DNA from: JBOEGW01 sp050633625
GTDB lineage: Bacteria > Pseudomonadota > Alphaproteobacteria > Rhodobacterales > Rhodobacteraceae
Assembly: GCA_050633625.1 (NCBI GenBank)
Contig: JBOEGW010000006.1
Location: 274,512-338,511, forward strand
Reading direction: 5' to 3'
DNA length: 64,000 nt
Shown here: positions 9,103 through 16,884 of the stretch, piece after piece
How the letters are laid out: each line of letters begins with the position of its first letter
Numbering within the stretch: position 1 is the first letter of the stretch
Program-made: the position numbers and the translations under genes
Notes under the pieces: generated by a model
The model's database searches: none
Seen by the model: only the letters and a program-made list of their open reading frames with translations
What the model was told of the DNA's origin: nothing

Positions 9103-9759
9103 ATGAGGAATACTGTGACCGTTTTGAACAATATGTCTGTACTGGCTGGCGGTGCGATTGCACTTTCTGGATGCATGGCTGTGCCCTTTCCTACGGAAAT
9201 CTCAAGGGAGATTTCTATTGAAGGGTCTGAATTCGTTTATAGCTTGGAAGATGAGGTTTTTGAAGACGATTTGAATGGGCGCTCAGGAACTGCGACCTAC
9301 GTTGGGGTCGGATTAGTGGCGGGGGCGACTGATGAAATCGAAGACAGGGCAATTTTAGGTGATACGTCTCTGGACCTGAATTTTGATAAGGCGACGATGA
9401 CCGCGGAGATGACGAATCTCGAAGCCTATCGCTTACCGGCTGAACAGGTGGCGGCGATTGAAGACGGCACTTTAGATTCGCGTGATGTCGAATGGGATGT
9501 CGAGAGCATTCCAGGCCGCGTTGAGGTTCGTAATGGAATAATATGGGGTGAGTCTATGGGCGGGGACGTATCCGCGACCCTTACAGGTCATGGTATTGAG
9601 TTCGTGATATCTGGCGGCGTTATTGGCAGGTTCCTTGAGAGTGGGACATGGTTCGCTCAGCTCGATGAAGGCGCTGATTTCAGTTTCACCGCCGATGGTG
9701 TTCCTCTCATCGATCCGCGCCTTTCAATAGGCGGCAACGAAGTCGTCACTTCTCCTTAA
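9103..9759 (+). CDS. TbpB-like barrel lipoprotein, paralogue 6 (triplicate unit 3)
   Basis: 218 residues. The signal peptide and the MAVPFPTEISREISIEG stretch are shared with the two preceding copies; beyond about residue 50 the sequence diverges most of the three (FEDDLNGRSGTATYVG, GDTSLDLNF, GGVIGRFLESGTW) and the end is extended by about four residues. ATG at 9103 follows a TGGGGAAATTTG ribosome binding site; an in-frame TTG precedes it. Envelope lipoprotein of unknown ligand. Confidence 0.82.
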   Translation: MRNTVTVLNNMSVLAGGAIALSGCMAVPFPTEISREISIEGSEFVYSLEDEVFEDDLNGRSGTATYVGVGLVAGATDEIEDRAILGDTSLDLNFDKATMTAEMTNLEAYRLPAEQVAAIEDGTLDSRDVEWDVESIPGRVEVRNGIIWGESMGGDVSATLTGHGIEFVISGGVIGRFLESGTWFAQLDEGADFSFTADGVPLIDPRLSIGGNEVVTSP

Positions 9760-10000
9760 AAAAGCACGAACTCTAGGCGGACTTTTTGAAGCGATTGCAG
9801 CATCATGGGTGCGTCTTTCGTGTTGTGGGCGCTTCAATGTTGCGGAGCTATAGCTCCTTCGCGCCCTGCGGATCATAACACTTCGTTTACCAATTTGCGT
9901 TAGGTCCGAAAAAGTCGAGCTTTCAACGCAAAATAAGTTGTTTGAAAGCGATAGTGTCGGTACCACTGGTGCACCGAGGAAGATTTTGAAGGGGAAATAG

Positions 10001-10624
10001 ATGACAATTTTTAAGGTAATGAGCGTATTTGGCGGGGCTGCGATCGCACTTTCTGGCTGCGGTGTCGCAACAGCTTTGGAGCTGGTTGAGCGTCTGGACG
10101 AAGTGACTGTTCTGGAAACCAACGTATTGAACGCAGCTGCTACAGACGATTTGAGTGGGCGCAACGGCACCGCGTCCTATACGGGGCAAGCCGTGATTGG
10201 CGGGTCTGTCTCCGAGGAGCAGGTCGCTGGGTTCTCGGCTGATGCAACAGTGGACGTGAATTTCGACCGCGCAACCGCGACCGGCGAAATGACCAATTTC
10301 ATTGGGTCTGACATGACGCCAGAAGAAGTTGCCGCGATCGAAAACGGAACGGCAAATGTGAGCGATCTTTTGTCGGCTTTCTCGCCAGCAACGGGCACTG
10401 CGGCACTGGAAAATGGGACAATCTCAGGCACATCACTTGACGCAGATACGTCAGGGACCATCACCATGAAAGGTGTTGAATACGTCCTGTCTGGCGGCGT
10501 CACCGGAGGGTTCAAGGGGGCAAATGCGACAGGTGTGCAACTCGCCCAAGACACTGATTTCATGATCACCCGCGATGGTGTTGCCCTGACTGATCCAACA
10601 ATTCTATTGCTGGGCAGCGAATAA
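10001..10624 (+). CDS. TbpB-like barrel lipoprotein, paralogue 7
   Basis: 207 residues. Starts with ATG after GAAGGGGAAATAG, giving a lipoprotein signal that ends in LSGC (Cys20). Family pattern: SGRNGTASYTGQAVIGG, FSADATVDVNF with GEMTNF, AALENGTISGTSL, then GGVTGGFKGANATGVQL. It keeps the EEVAAIENGT element of the triplicate genes, so it is probably the parent or a closer cousin of that group than paralogues 1-3. It ends just before a strong terminator. Confidence 0.82.
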   Translation: MTIFKVMSVFGGAAIALSGCGVATALELVERLDEVTVLETNVLNAAATDDLSGRNGTASYTGQAVIGGSVSEEQVAGFSADATVDVNFDRATATGEMTNFIGSDMTPEEVAAIENGTANVSDLLSAFSPATGTAALENGTISGTSLDADTSGTITMKGVEYVLSGGVTGGFKGANATGVQLAQDTDFMITRDGVALTDPTILLLGSE

Positions 10625-10645
10625 GCTTCTCGCCAATGAAAACGG

Positions 10646-10674
10646 AAAAGGGCGCCAATCTGGTGCCCTTTTTT
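10646..10674 (+). terminator. Rho-independent terminator after lipoprotein 7
   Basis: AAAAGGGCGCC (10646-10656) pairs with GGTGCCCTTTT (10662-10672) and runs into six T residues. The A-rich left arm also makes it usable from the other direction, although no gene enters from that side. Confidence 0.88.
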
Positions 10675-10829
10675 GCACAGCCGCGCGCCAGCAGGGGGCT
10701 GCGCGAAGTGCACATCAAGGCGTGCGGGCGTACGCGCCACATCTTTCGAAAATCCGCTTTACGGGCGATATCATGATTGGCAATTTGCCTGCGTCCATGC
10801 GATGAGGTTGGCACTTCAGGAGGTTTGTC

Positions 10830-11462
10830 ATGTCTATGATCACACGAATGTCTCAGTTGTCCCTGCTGGCCGCCGCCGGCTTTGCCCTCAGCGGTTGCGC
10901 GATCAAAAATGCCGGGATTCTCGCCGCCGATCTGGCGAGTCTGACAGCGACCCATAGCGGGCTTGAGGCCACAGCGTCGCGCGATTTGCCCGGTGGCACC
11001 GCGCGATATGAGGGGGTCGCATTGGTTGGGGTTCAGGGCGACGCGCTCACCGGGGCGGCGATGATGGGAGACGCCGAAATGACGGTTGATTTCGCGAATG
11101 AAACGGCCTCTGGCACAATCACCGATTTCGTGGGCCTTCCTGTCGATAATGCCATTGAAACTGTGGGCACCATTTTGATCAATCCCACTGGGCTTCTGGC
11201 GCAGCTCAAGCGCGCCGACGGCGAAGTCACCTTCAGCGATCCTTCAATTTCGGGGGGCGACATTGACGCGACTTTGAGCGGGGATGTCACGCTTGACAGT
11301 GTCGTTTACGGCTTCGGCGGCTCCATCGCGGGAGAGGTGCTTGGCGAGAGTGGCGAGGCGGTCCGGCTCAAAGGCGACGAGGACTCCCTTGATATGACGG
11401 TAGATGGCGTTGCGGCGCAGGGCGCGACCTTCGATATGCTGTTTGGTGAGGTGACGCCGTAA
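10830..11462 (+). CDS. TbpB-like barrel lipoprotein, paralogue 8
   Basis: 210 residues with a lipoprotein signal ending in LSGC and a good CAGGAGGTTTGTC ribosome binding site before ATG. Pattern: PGGTARYEGVALVG, MMGDAEMTVDF with GTITDF, VTFSDPSISGGDI, GSIAGEVLGESGEAVRL. The last barrel segment lacks the aromatic of GxFxG, making it the most divergent C terminus of the set. It closes the array and is followed by a convergent Hint-domain gene. Confidence 0.8.
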   Translation: MSMITRMSQLSLLAAAGFALSGCAIKNAGILAADLASLTATHSGLEATASRDLPGGTARYEGVALVGVQGDALTGAAMMGDAEMTVDFANETASGTITDFVGLPVDNAIETVGTILINPTGLLAQLKRADGEVTFSDPSISGGDIDATLSGDVTLDSVVYGFGGSIAGEVLGESGEAVRLKGDEDSLDMTVDGVAAQGATFDMLFGEVTP

Positions 11463-11512
11463 CCGGCGTCTCCACAGCCGATCAAGCCGCCCTCCGCAGC
11501 CCGCAACGACTC

Positions 11513-11533
11513 GCCGTAACGCGTTGTTACGGC
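11513..11533. terminator. Perfect hairpin between convergent genes
   Basis: GCCGTAAC and GTTACGGC form an eight-pair stem with a five-base loop, three bases from the stop of the Hint gene. No T-run, so termination is only suggested by its place between convergent genes. Confidence 0.5.
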
Positions 11534-11536
11534 AGT

Positions 11537-12571
11537 CTAAATCGTTGAAATGATCCGCAGCATATCAACGGCATCGCGGCGCGCGCTCAGATCCGCTTCA
11601 CCAAGCTCACGAGCGCTGGTGACCTGCGTGTTGCTGCGCGCCAAACCCAGCCGTTTGGCCACCGCATCAGGCAGCGCGGGGCGGGTCGTCGTGTCGGCAA
11701 AAAAGGTTTCGGAGGCAATGCCCTCGGCATAAATGATCTCGTGCTTGTCAAACAAGACCTGCACGTAATCCACATAGCCGCCTGGGTTTTGCACAACGGA
11801 TGTGCCGTTCACCAACAAGCCCGCCTTGACCAAAAGTTCTTTCTTCCCTGTGCCAAGTGCATCAAACCGTTGATAAATAAACAGCCGGTGATTGGGGCTG
11901 ACTGTCAGAGCGCGGGTGTTGTTGAGCGCGCCTTTTTCAATCATCACAGGCGCGAAAGCCCCGGTTGCGCGTAGGGTTTGCATCCCGACCCAACGCACTT
12001 CTTGGGGGCCACTGTCGCGGGTCAAAACCTTGTCGCCCACCACCAAATCTTCGATGGGTTTTTGCCGCCCATCGGCCATGGTGATATGGGTTGAGCGGGT
12101 AAAGGAAACGGAAGCCGATTGCGCAAGCCGTTCGCGCGCGCTCTGGGTGTCAATCGTCACGAGGGTATAGGGCGTTTTGGCGTGGATCGCGCCCAACGGG
12201 TGCAAATACACCTCGGAAATCGTCCCTGTTGGCGCGTCAACCTCGACCAAAACCAAGGCTTCCAGCGTCTCGCCATCCGGGTCCATGAAAGTGACCAAAC
12301 TATCCAAAAACACTGGCGCACCTGGGGTGCCCAGCCCACTTTCGCCGGTCAAATGCACATCGCGGGCATCTTCGCCCATCGCCAAAGATAAACGCGCGGC
12401 GGGTGCAGCGGCGTCCAGCTCATAAATGTCTTCCAACAGCAAATCCGAAGCGTCCGTCAATGCGTCCCCTTCATTCACCCCATGGGTCACGCGAAATCCA
12501 TCCGCCACATAGACCGACAAATGGCGGACAGGCAGATCATCAGGCAACACGTTCTGAATGGCACGCGACAT
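11537..12571 (-). CDS. Hint (Hedgehog/intein) domain protein
   Basis: 344 residues from ATG at 12569-12571. About 150 N-terminal residues of beta-rich sequence are followed by a Hint domain with ITMADGRQKPIEDLVVGDKV, then LTRDSGPQEVRWVG and the TVSPNHRLFI block with its conserved His. Hint domains cleave or splice proteins by an N-S or N-O acyl shift. Here the usual first residue Cys of CFTPGT is replaced by Ser (SFTRSTHI), so the nucleophile would be Ser or the domain may be inactive. No RTX repeats and no signal peptide; such proteins are often secreted by type I systems in this bacterial group. The frame is open upstream to 12658 but the first 29 residues lack family likeness. Confidence 0.82.
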   Translation of the reverse strand: MSRAIQNVLPDDLPVRHLSVYVADGFRVTHGVNEGDALTDASDLLLEDIYELDAAAPAARLSLAMGEDARDVHLTGESGLGTPGAPVFLDSLVTFMDPDGETLEALVLVEVDAPTGTISEVYLHPLGAIHAKTPYTLVTIDTQSARERLAQSASVSFTRSTHITMADGRQKPIEDLVVGDKVLTRDSGPQEVRWVGMQTLRATGAFAPVMIEKGALNNTRALTVSPNHRLFIYQRFDALGTGKKELLVKAGLLVNGTSVVQNPGGYVDYVQVLFDKHEIIYAEGIASETFFADTTTRPALPDAVAKRLGLARSNTQVTSARELGEADLSARRDAVDMLRIISTI

Positions 12572-12821
12572 GGCGGTGCTGGCTCCCGGCAGAATTGGAG
12601 GCTCACAGGCAGAGTGCGAACCGAAGATCAGGGTAAGGGGGCGCGGCGCGGCGGTCAATAAAGGGTTAGGATTTGCCGTGTTAGAGCGCTGATTTCGCTA
12701 TGATTGTTGACGTTGCGCGAACAGAGCCGCGGAGAAAGGGCGATTGATGCGCTGCGCGCAGGCCCATGGGCGAATCGCACATGAGGTGCTAGCGCTGAGC
12801 AAAAGACAAAGGAGAGACGCG

Positions 12822-13601
12822 ATGGATTTCGGGATCAAAGGCAAACGCGCGCTGGTGTGCGCCAGCTCAAAAGGCTTGGGGCGAGGCTGTGCGCGCGCCC
12901 TCGCGGGCGAAGGGGTGCATCTAGTCTTGAACGCGCGTGGCGCAGATGCGTTGGAGGCCACGGCGGCTGAAATTCGTGCTGAGTTTGGTGTGGAGGTCGT
13001 GGCGGTTGCGGCCGATATCACCACCGAGGAGGGGCGGGCCAAGGTCTTGGCGCAGGCAGGGCAGATCGACATTCTGATCAACAATGCAGGCGGGCCACCC
13101 CCCGGCGTTTGGAGCGATTGGGCCCGTGACGACTTCATCAATGCGTTGGACGCCAATATGTTGACGCCGATCGCTCTGATCAAAAACCTTGTGCCGGGGA
13201 TGATGGAGCGCGGCTGGGGACGCGTGATCAACATCACAAGTCGCGCCGTCAAATCGCCTATCGCTGCGCTTGGCCTGTCGAATTCCGCGCGCACGGGGCT
13301 GACCGGCTATGTGGCGGGCACCTCGCGCCAAATCGCGCATTCGGGCGTGACGATGAACAATCTTTTGCCCGGCAGTCACGACACGGATCGTATCCGCGCT
13401 GTTGATGAAAATGCCGCACGATCCCAAGGTGTTACGCCAGATGAGGCCCGCACGGCGCGGCTTGCCAAGAACCCGGTTGGGCGCGATGGAACGGCGGATG
13501 AATTTGGCGCGGCCTGTGCGTTTTTGTGCTCCAGGCAAGCGGCCTATATCGTCGGGCAAAATGTGCTTTTGGATGGCGGTGAATCGGTGATCACGATCTA
13601 G
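12822..13601 (+). CDS. SDR family NAD(P)-dependent oxidoreductase
   Basis: 259 residues, the usual length of a classical short-chain dehydrogenase. The cofactor loop is ASSKGLGRGCARALA (about 14-28, a GxxxGxG variant), then the NNAGG motif (about 86-90). The Ser of INITSRAV lies in the usual catalytic strand. The usual YxxxK is not seen: the segment after it reads GLSNSARTGLTGYVAGTSRQ, where Tyr and Lys are absent or displaced. This is a known divergent subgroup (3-oxoacyl-ACP reductase-like proteins). The end GQNVLLDGGESVITI is typical. ATG at 12822 follows AAAGGAGAGAC. Substrate unknown. Confidence 0.88.
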   Translation: MDFGIKGKRALVCASSKGLGRGCARALAGEGVHLVLNARGADALEATAAEIRAEFGVEVVAVAADITTEEGRAKVLAQAGQIDILINNAGGPPPGVWSDWARDDFINALDANMLTPIALIKNLVPGMMERGWGRVINITSRAVKSPIAALGLSNSARTGLTGYVAGTSRQIAHSGVTMNNLLPGSHDTDRIRAVDENAARSQGVTPDEARTARLAKNPVGRDGTADEFGAACAFLCSRQAAYIVGQNVLLDGGESVITI

Positions 13602-13821
13602 CGCACAAAAGTGACCCGCCCGGTGCGGCCGAAGAACAGGCCTAGGTCGTTGCAAGACCGTGAGTGATGGGAACCGGGCGGATCGTGATTGCGACGGTCA
13701 GAAAAGCCGTCCGCGATCTGGCGGGTGGTAGCGCATCTTGGGGGCTGGGTGTTGAAAATAGTAAACCAAAGGTTAACAGGCCCAGTCTTGCGGTTCAGGG
13801 GCGGGGCTGCTACCTGCGTGT

Positions 13822-13844
13822 AACCCGATGGTTTTAATCGGGTT
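13822..13844 (+). promoter_or_regulatory. Hairpin in the leader of the ABC ATPase gene
   Basis: AACCCGAT (13822-13829) pairs with ATCGGGTT (13837-13844), 25 bases before the start codon. It has only a TTT after it. It could end transcripts from the left or act as a leader attenuator. Confidence 0.4.
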
Positions 13845-13869
13845 TGAGGCGGCGTGTGACGAGGGCGCA

Positions 13870-14940
13870 ATGACACCGAGGCTTGAAATTGACCATATCA
13901 CGCGGCGTTTCGGCGGCCGTCCGGTGGTCTGTGATGTTTCGCTCACGGTTGAACCGGGGCAGGTGACCTGTTTGCTTGGCCCATCGGGCTGCGGCAAATC
14001 CACCACCCTGCGCATCATCGCCGGGGTCGAGCGCGCTGATGAAGGGCGCATCCTGATTGATGGCGAGGTCGTTGCCGGAGATGGCGTTTTCGTGCCGCCA
14101 GAACAGCGCAAAACCGGGCTTATGTTTCAGGATTTCGCGCTGTTTCCGCATCTTTCTGTGTCCGATAATGTTGCCTTTGGCCTGACGGGAACACGGACGG
14201 AAAAGCGGCTTCGGGTGCGCGAATTGCTCGAAAAAGTCGGGCTTGAACGCTACCTGGATTCCTTTCCCCATGAGTTGTCGGGGGGCGAGCAACAACGGGT
14301 TGCTTTGGCGCGCGCGCTGGCCCCACGGCCCAAAATCATGCTGATGGACGAGCCGTTTTCCGGGCTGGACAACAGGCTGCGCGATGGTATTCGCGACGAG
14401 ACTTTGGCCATTTTGAAGGACGAAGGCACAGCCGTTTTGCTCGTCACCCACGAGCCGGAAGAAGCCATGCGCATGGCTGATGAAATCGCGCTGATGCGGG
14501 CTGGGCGCGTGGTGCAGCGGGGCGCGCCCTACAACGTATATAACGCGCCGGTGGACCGGGAAGCGGCTGGTTTTTTCTCTGATATCAACGTGATACGAGG
14601 CGAGGTTCATCACGGGTTGACCGAAACCGCCTTTGGGCAATTTTTCGCGCCGGGGCGCCCGGATGGGGCTGGGGTCGAGATTGTCATTCGTCCGCAACAC
14701 CTCAAGATCGACTTTGACCGGCGTGGCGTGGGGCCGGCACCCAGCCCGGATCATGGGGTATGGGCGCGCGCGATTGTGGAGCGGGCGCGCTTCATTGGCA
14801 CCGAGAGCATTGTCGAGTTTCGCATGGATTTTGACGGCTCCCCCCTCAAAGCCAGCGTGCCGTCGGTGTTTTTGCCCAAGCCCGGCACGCCGCTTTGGAT
14901 TGCGATCCGGCGCGACCGCTGCTTTGTTTTTGGCGTTTAA
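13870..14940 (+). CDS. ABC transporter ATP-binding protein (ferric iron/FbpC-like)
   Basis: 356 residues. Walker A GPSGCGKST (about 37-45), Q-loop in MFQDFALFPHLSV, signature LSGGEQQR and Walker B IMLMDEP are all intact. The C-terminal third has the TOBE-type beta domain seen in iron, spermidine and sugar importers. It most resembles FbpC-type ATPases in order and spacing. No permease or binding protein is next to it: the SDR is upstream and a convergent regulator overlaps its stop by four bases. Its partners must lie elsewhere, so the substrate is uncertain. Start at ATG 13870 after GACGAGGGC. Confidence 0.9.
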   Translation: MTPRLEIDHITRRFGGRPVVCDVSLTVEPGQVTCLLGPSGCGKSTTLRIIAGVERADEGRILIDGEVVAGDGVFVPPEQRKTGLMFQDFALFPHLSVSDNVAFGLTGTRTEKRLRVRELLEKVGLERYLDSFPHELSGGEQQRVALARALAPRPKIMLMDEPFSGLDNRLRDGIRDETLAILKDEGTAVLLVTHEPEEAMRMADEIALMRAGRVVQRGAPYNVYNAPVDREAAGFFSDINVIRGEVHHGLTETAFGQFFAPGRPDGAGVEIVIRPQHLKIDFDRRGVGPAPSPDHGVWARAIVERARFIGTESIVEFRMDFDGSPLKASVPSVFLPKPGTPLWIAIRRDRCFVFGV

Positions 14941-15599
14941 GGCGCCAGCGCGGGCGTGAAGGTTGCGCCGGTGTCGATCACCTTGAGGATGTGATCTACG
15001 GGCAGGGTACACAGGGTTTCGCTGTCTTCACACCAAGCGCGCAAGACCCAAACGCGGCCAAGATAAGTCAGCGAAAGGGGGCGCATCAGCCGTGTGCGCG
15101 GTTCGCCCTCGGTCTGGGTGGTGAGGCGCAGGCGTTTGTGGCCGCGCAGCGCATCGCGCAACAGCGGCACATGGGAATGTCCAGCACTGGCCTCGGCAAA
15201 CGGATGCAGCGCAAAGCCAACGCCGGGCGCAGCCCCGTTTTCTGGCAGGCTCGCGTCGATCTTATCAGCAAGCGCGCCCGCGGCCTGCGCCAAGGCCGGA
15301 TCGGTCGCCTCACCGAGCACGGCAAGCGCAAGGTGCAGCGCTTCGACCTCGCCCAAAGTGAGGTTGAGCGGGGGGAGGGTGATGGGCGCGAGAAGCTCAT
15401 ATCCCCGACCACGGGTGCCCGAAATCTCGATCCCGCTGTCGCGCAGCGCGTCGATGTCGCGCCAAATCGTGCGCTGCGTCACCCCAAGGCTCTGTGCCAG
15501 ATCGCGCGCGCGGTGGGGGCCGGATTGGCGCAGGGTCGCCATCAGTTTGGTGAGGCGGTCCCGTCGTGCTCTGACCGCGCCTTTGCCGCGACGGCTCAC
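14937..15599 (-). CDS. YafY/WYL-type transcriptional regulator
   Basis: 220 residues. An N-terminal winged helix (about 12-60, RDLAQSLGVTQRTIWRDIDALRD) is followed by a GYELLAP wing and a ligand-sensing domain with PLSLTYLGRVWVLRAWCE, the place of the WYL motif in this family. These proteins often repress a neighbouring gene and respond to small molecules or single-stranded DNA. An inverted repeat at 15706-15725 upstream of its start is a possible operator. Its start is ATG at 15597-15599. Confidence 0.85.
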   Translation of the reverse strand: MSRRGKGAVRARRDRLTKLMATLRQSGPHRARDLAQSLGVTQRTIWRDIDALRDSGIEISGTRGRGYELLAPITLPPLNLTLGEVEALHLALAVLGEATDPALAQAAGALADKIDASLPENGAAPGVGFALHPFAEASAGHSHVPLLRDALRGHKRLRLTTQTEGEPRTRLMRPLSLTYLGRVWVLRAWCEDSETLCTLPVDHILKVIDTGATFTPALAP

Positions 15600-15705
15600 C
15601 TGACCCCTCGATGAAGGGCAACAGTTTCAGGGATTTGAATGTAACAAGCCCGCATTTGATTCGGTCTCCAGAGCGACAATGCCTGCGAAAAAACGATGCG
15701 AAAAT

Positions 15706-15725
15706 ACTGACATAAACCTGTCAGT
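15706..15725. promoter_or_regulatory. Inverted repeat, possible regulator operator
   Basis: ACTGACA and TGTCAGT are separated by six bases in the spacer between the divergent WYL regulator and tatA. It lies 106 bases upstream of the regulator start. Seven-base perfect arms in a regulator-facing intergenic region suggest a dimer binding site. Confidence 0.5.
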
Positions 15726-15884
15726 TGTCAATTCCACCAAACCCCCGGCGCATCAATGCTGTGCAGCGCGCGCAAAAGGGGCCGGATTTTGCCGATTGCC
15801 CTTTGATCTTGGTTCGATAGGCCATAAATACAGATGCGAAACAGCGAGAGCGGGGTGATCCTGCTCCATTAGGGAGATTTTCTC

Positions 15885-16100
15885 ATGCTCAATAATATCA
15901 GCCTTCCGGGCATTCTTCTCATTGCAGTTGTGGTCTTGGTGCTCTTTGGCCGCGGCAAGGTGTCCTCGCTCATGGGCGAAGTTGGCAAGGGCATTACGTC
16001 CTTCAAAAAGGGCATCAATGAGGGCGAAAAAGAGATCGAAGATCAATCCGCTTCGGTGGCCAAAGACGTGACGCCGGAAGACGAAAAAGACAAAGCGTAA
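15885..16100 (+). CDS. tatA: Twin-arginine translocase subunit TatA
   Basis: 71 residues. A short N-terminal membrane helix (about 6-21, LPGILLIAVVVLVLFG) is followed by the FGRGK hinge and an amphipathic helix (VSSLMGEVGKGITSFKKGI), then an acidic tail. TatA forms the size-variable pore for folded, cofactor-bearing proteins. The preceding TTAGGGAGATTTTCTC provides the ribosome binding site. First gene of tatA-tatB-tatC. Likely clients in this window are NapA and NapG. Confidence 0.96.
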   Translation: MLNNISLPGILLIAVVVLVLFGRGKVSSLMGEVGKGITSFKKGINEGEKEIEDQSASVAKDVTPEDEKDKA

Positions 16101-16122
16101 GCGTTGTTTTTGCTGTGCGCCC

Positions 16123-16157
16123 CAGTGCACCGCAGTGCGTCCCAGTGCGTCCCTGTG
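16123..16157 (+). repeat. Degenerate 10-bp tandem repeat in the tatA-tatB spacer
   Basis: CAGTGCACCG, CAGTGCGTCC, CAGTGCGTCC and a partial CTGTG lie head to tail in the 118-base spacer. The middle copies are identical. Function not apparent; slippage at such repeats could change the spacing. Confidence 0.7.
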
Positions 16158-16218
16158 TGGCGTGCAGGTTTTGGCCTGTGTTTGCAGGCCCGTGTGAAGG
16201 ATTTGAAAGGCCGCGCCT

Positions 16219-16884
16219 ATGTTTGACATCGGTATGACCGAGCTGCTGCTCATTGGGGTTGTTGCACTGATCGTGGTAGGCCCGAAGGATTTGCCGGGCA
16301 TGTTTCGCACGCTTGGCCGGTTCACGGCACGCGCGCGCGCCTTGGGGCGGGAATTCACCTCCGCGATGAACGCGGCCGCTGACGAAAGCGGCGTAAAGGG
16401 CGCGGTGGATGGATTGAAGGCAGTGTCCAATCCGAAGAAATTCGGGCTGGATACGCTGAATGACGCGGCTGATAAATTCGACAAATGGGATCCGAGCAAG
16501 AGCACGGGCAAGGATACAGGCAAGGACACTGGCGACAGCGCTCAGCCGGCGTTGGACCCTGAGCGCGCGGAAAAAGCCAACAAGATCCACGAGGCGACTG
16601 CCAAGATGGCGCAAGCGCGCTTGGATCGTGAGGCCGCAGCGAAGGCCGAAGCTTCCGGGGCGGGCGCCGCAAAAACCACAGCCGCCAAATCCACTGCCGC
16701 CAAGAAGCCTGCCACCAAGACACCAGCAGCGAAAAAGCCAGCAGCGAAAAAACCAGCTACCAAGAAGCCTGCCTCCAAAGGGGCCACCGCCCGGAGCGCC
16801 ACGACGAAAACCACCAGCAAGAACACCACCACAAAAAAAACCGCTGGCAAGAAAACCACTGGCAAGAAAGCGCCTGACGCATGA
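16219..16884 (+). CDS. tatB: Twin-arginine translocase subunit TatB with a lysine/alanine tail
   Basis: 221 residues. The N-terminal membrane helix (about 4-20, IGMTELLLIGVVALIVV) is followed by the GPKDLPGMFRTLGR hinge and helix typical of TatB. TatB sits with TatC in the receptor for twin-arginine signal peptides. The last 70 residues or so are low complexity: repeated AAKKPA and TTKKT-type units, strongly basic like a histone H1 tail. The neighbour TatC ends in an equally strong acidic tail. The stop overlaps tatC by four bases (ATGA), so the two are translationally coupled. Confidence 0.95.
   Translation: MFDIGMTELLLIGVVALIVVGPKDLPGMFRTLGRFTARARALGREFTSAMNAAADESGVKGAVDGLKAVSNPKKFGLDTLNDAADKFDKWDPSKSTGKDTGKDTGDSAQPALDPERAEKANKIHEATAKMAQARLDREAAAKAEASGAGAAKTTAAKSTAAKKPATKTPAAKKPAAKKPATKKPASKGATARSATTKTTSKNTTTKKTAGKKTTGKKAPDA

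Larger units (their letters stand above)
7470..9811 (+). repeat. Three tandem gene-sized repeat units of about 780 bp
   Basis: Three consecutive units begin near 7470, 8251 and 9031. Each carries the same leader (GTTGAAAATCGGAATAAAT and relatives, then a shared GTACGATAAGTT-like block and a GGGAAATTTGATGAGGAAT start region), a lipoprotein gene, and a trailer containing TCTAGGCGGACTTTTT at about 8212, 8991 and 9770. Units one and two are nearly identical over the N-terminal half of the gene, while unit three is more diverged. This shows tandem duplication of promoter, gene and trailer together. Confidence 0.9.

Noticed and set aside
9844..9857. Perfect 14-bp palindrome GGAGCTATAGCTCC
   Set aside because: Isolated, no partner copies and no clear promoter context; short palindromes of this kind occur by chance.
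13834..15012. Minus-strand open frame of 392 codons
   Set aside because: Lies opposite the ABC ATPase, whose motifs are intact; composition is that of an antisense shadow.
16640..16880. Repetitive Lys/Ala codons in tatB that might indicate an assembly error
   Set aside because: The frame stays open, the stop overlaps tatC in the normal ATGA way, and such tails occur in TatB of related bacteria.
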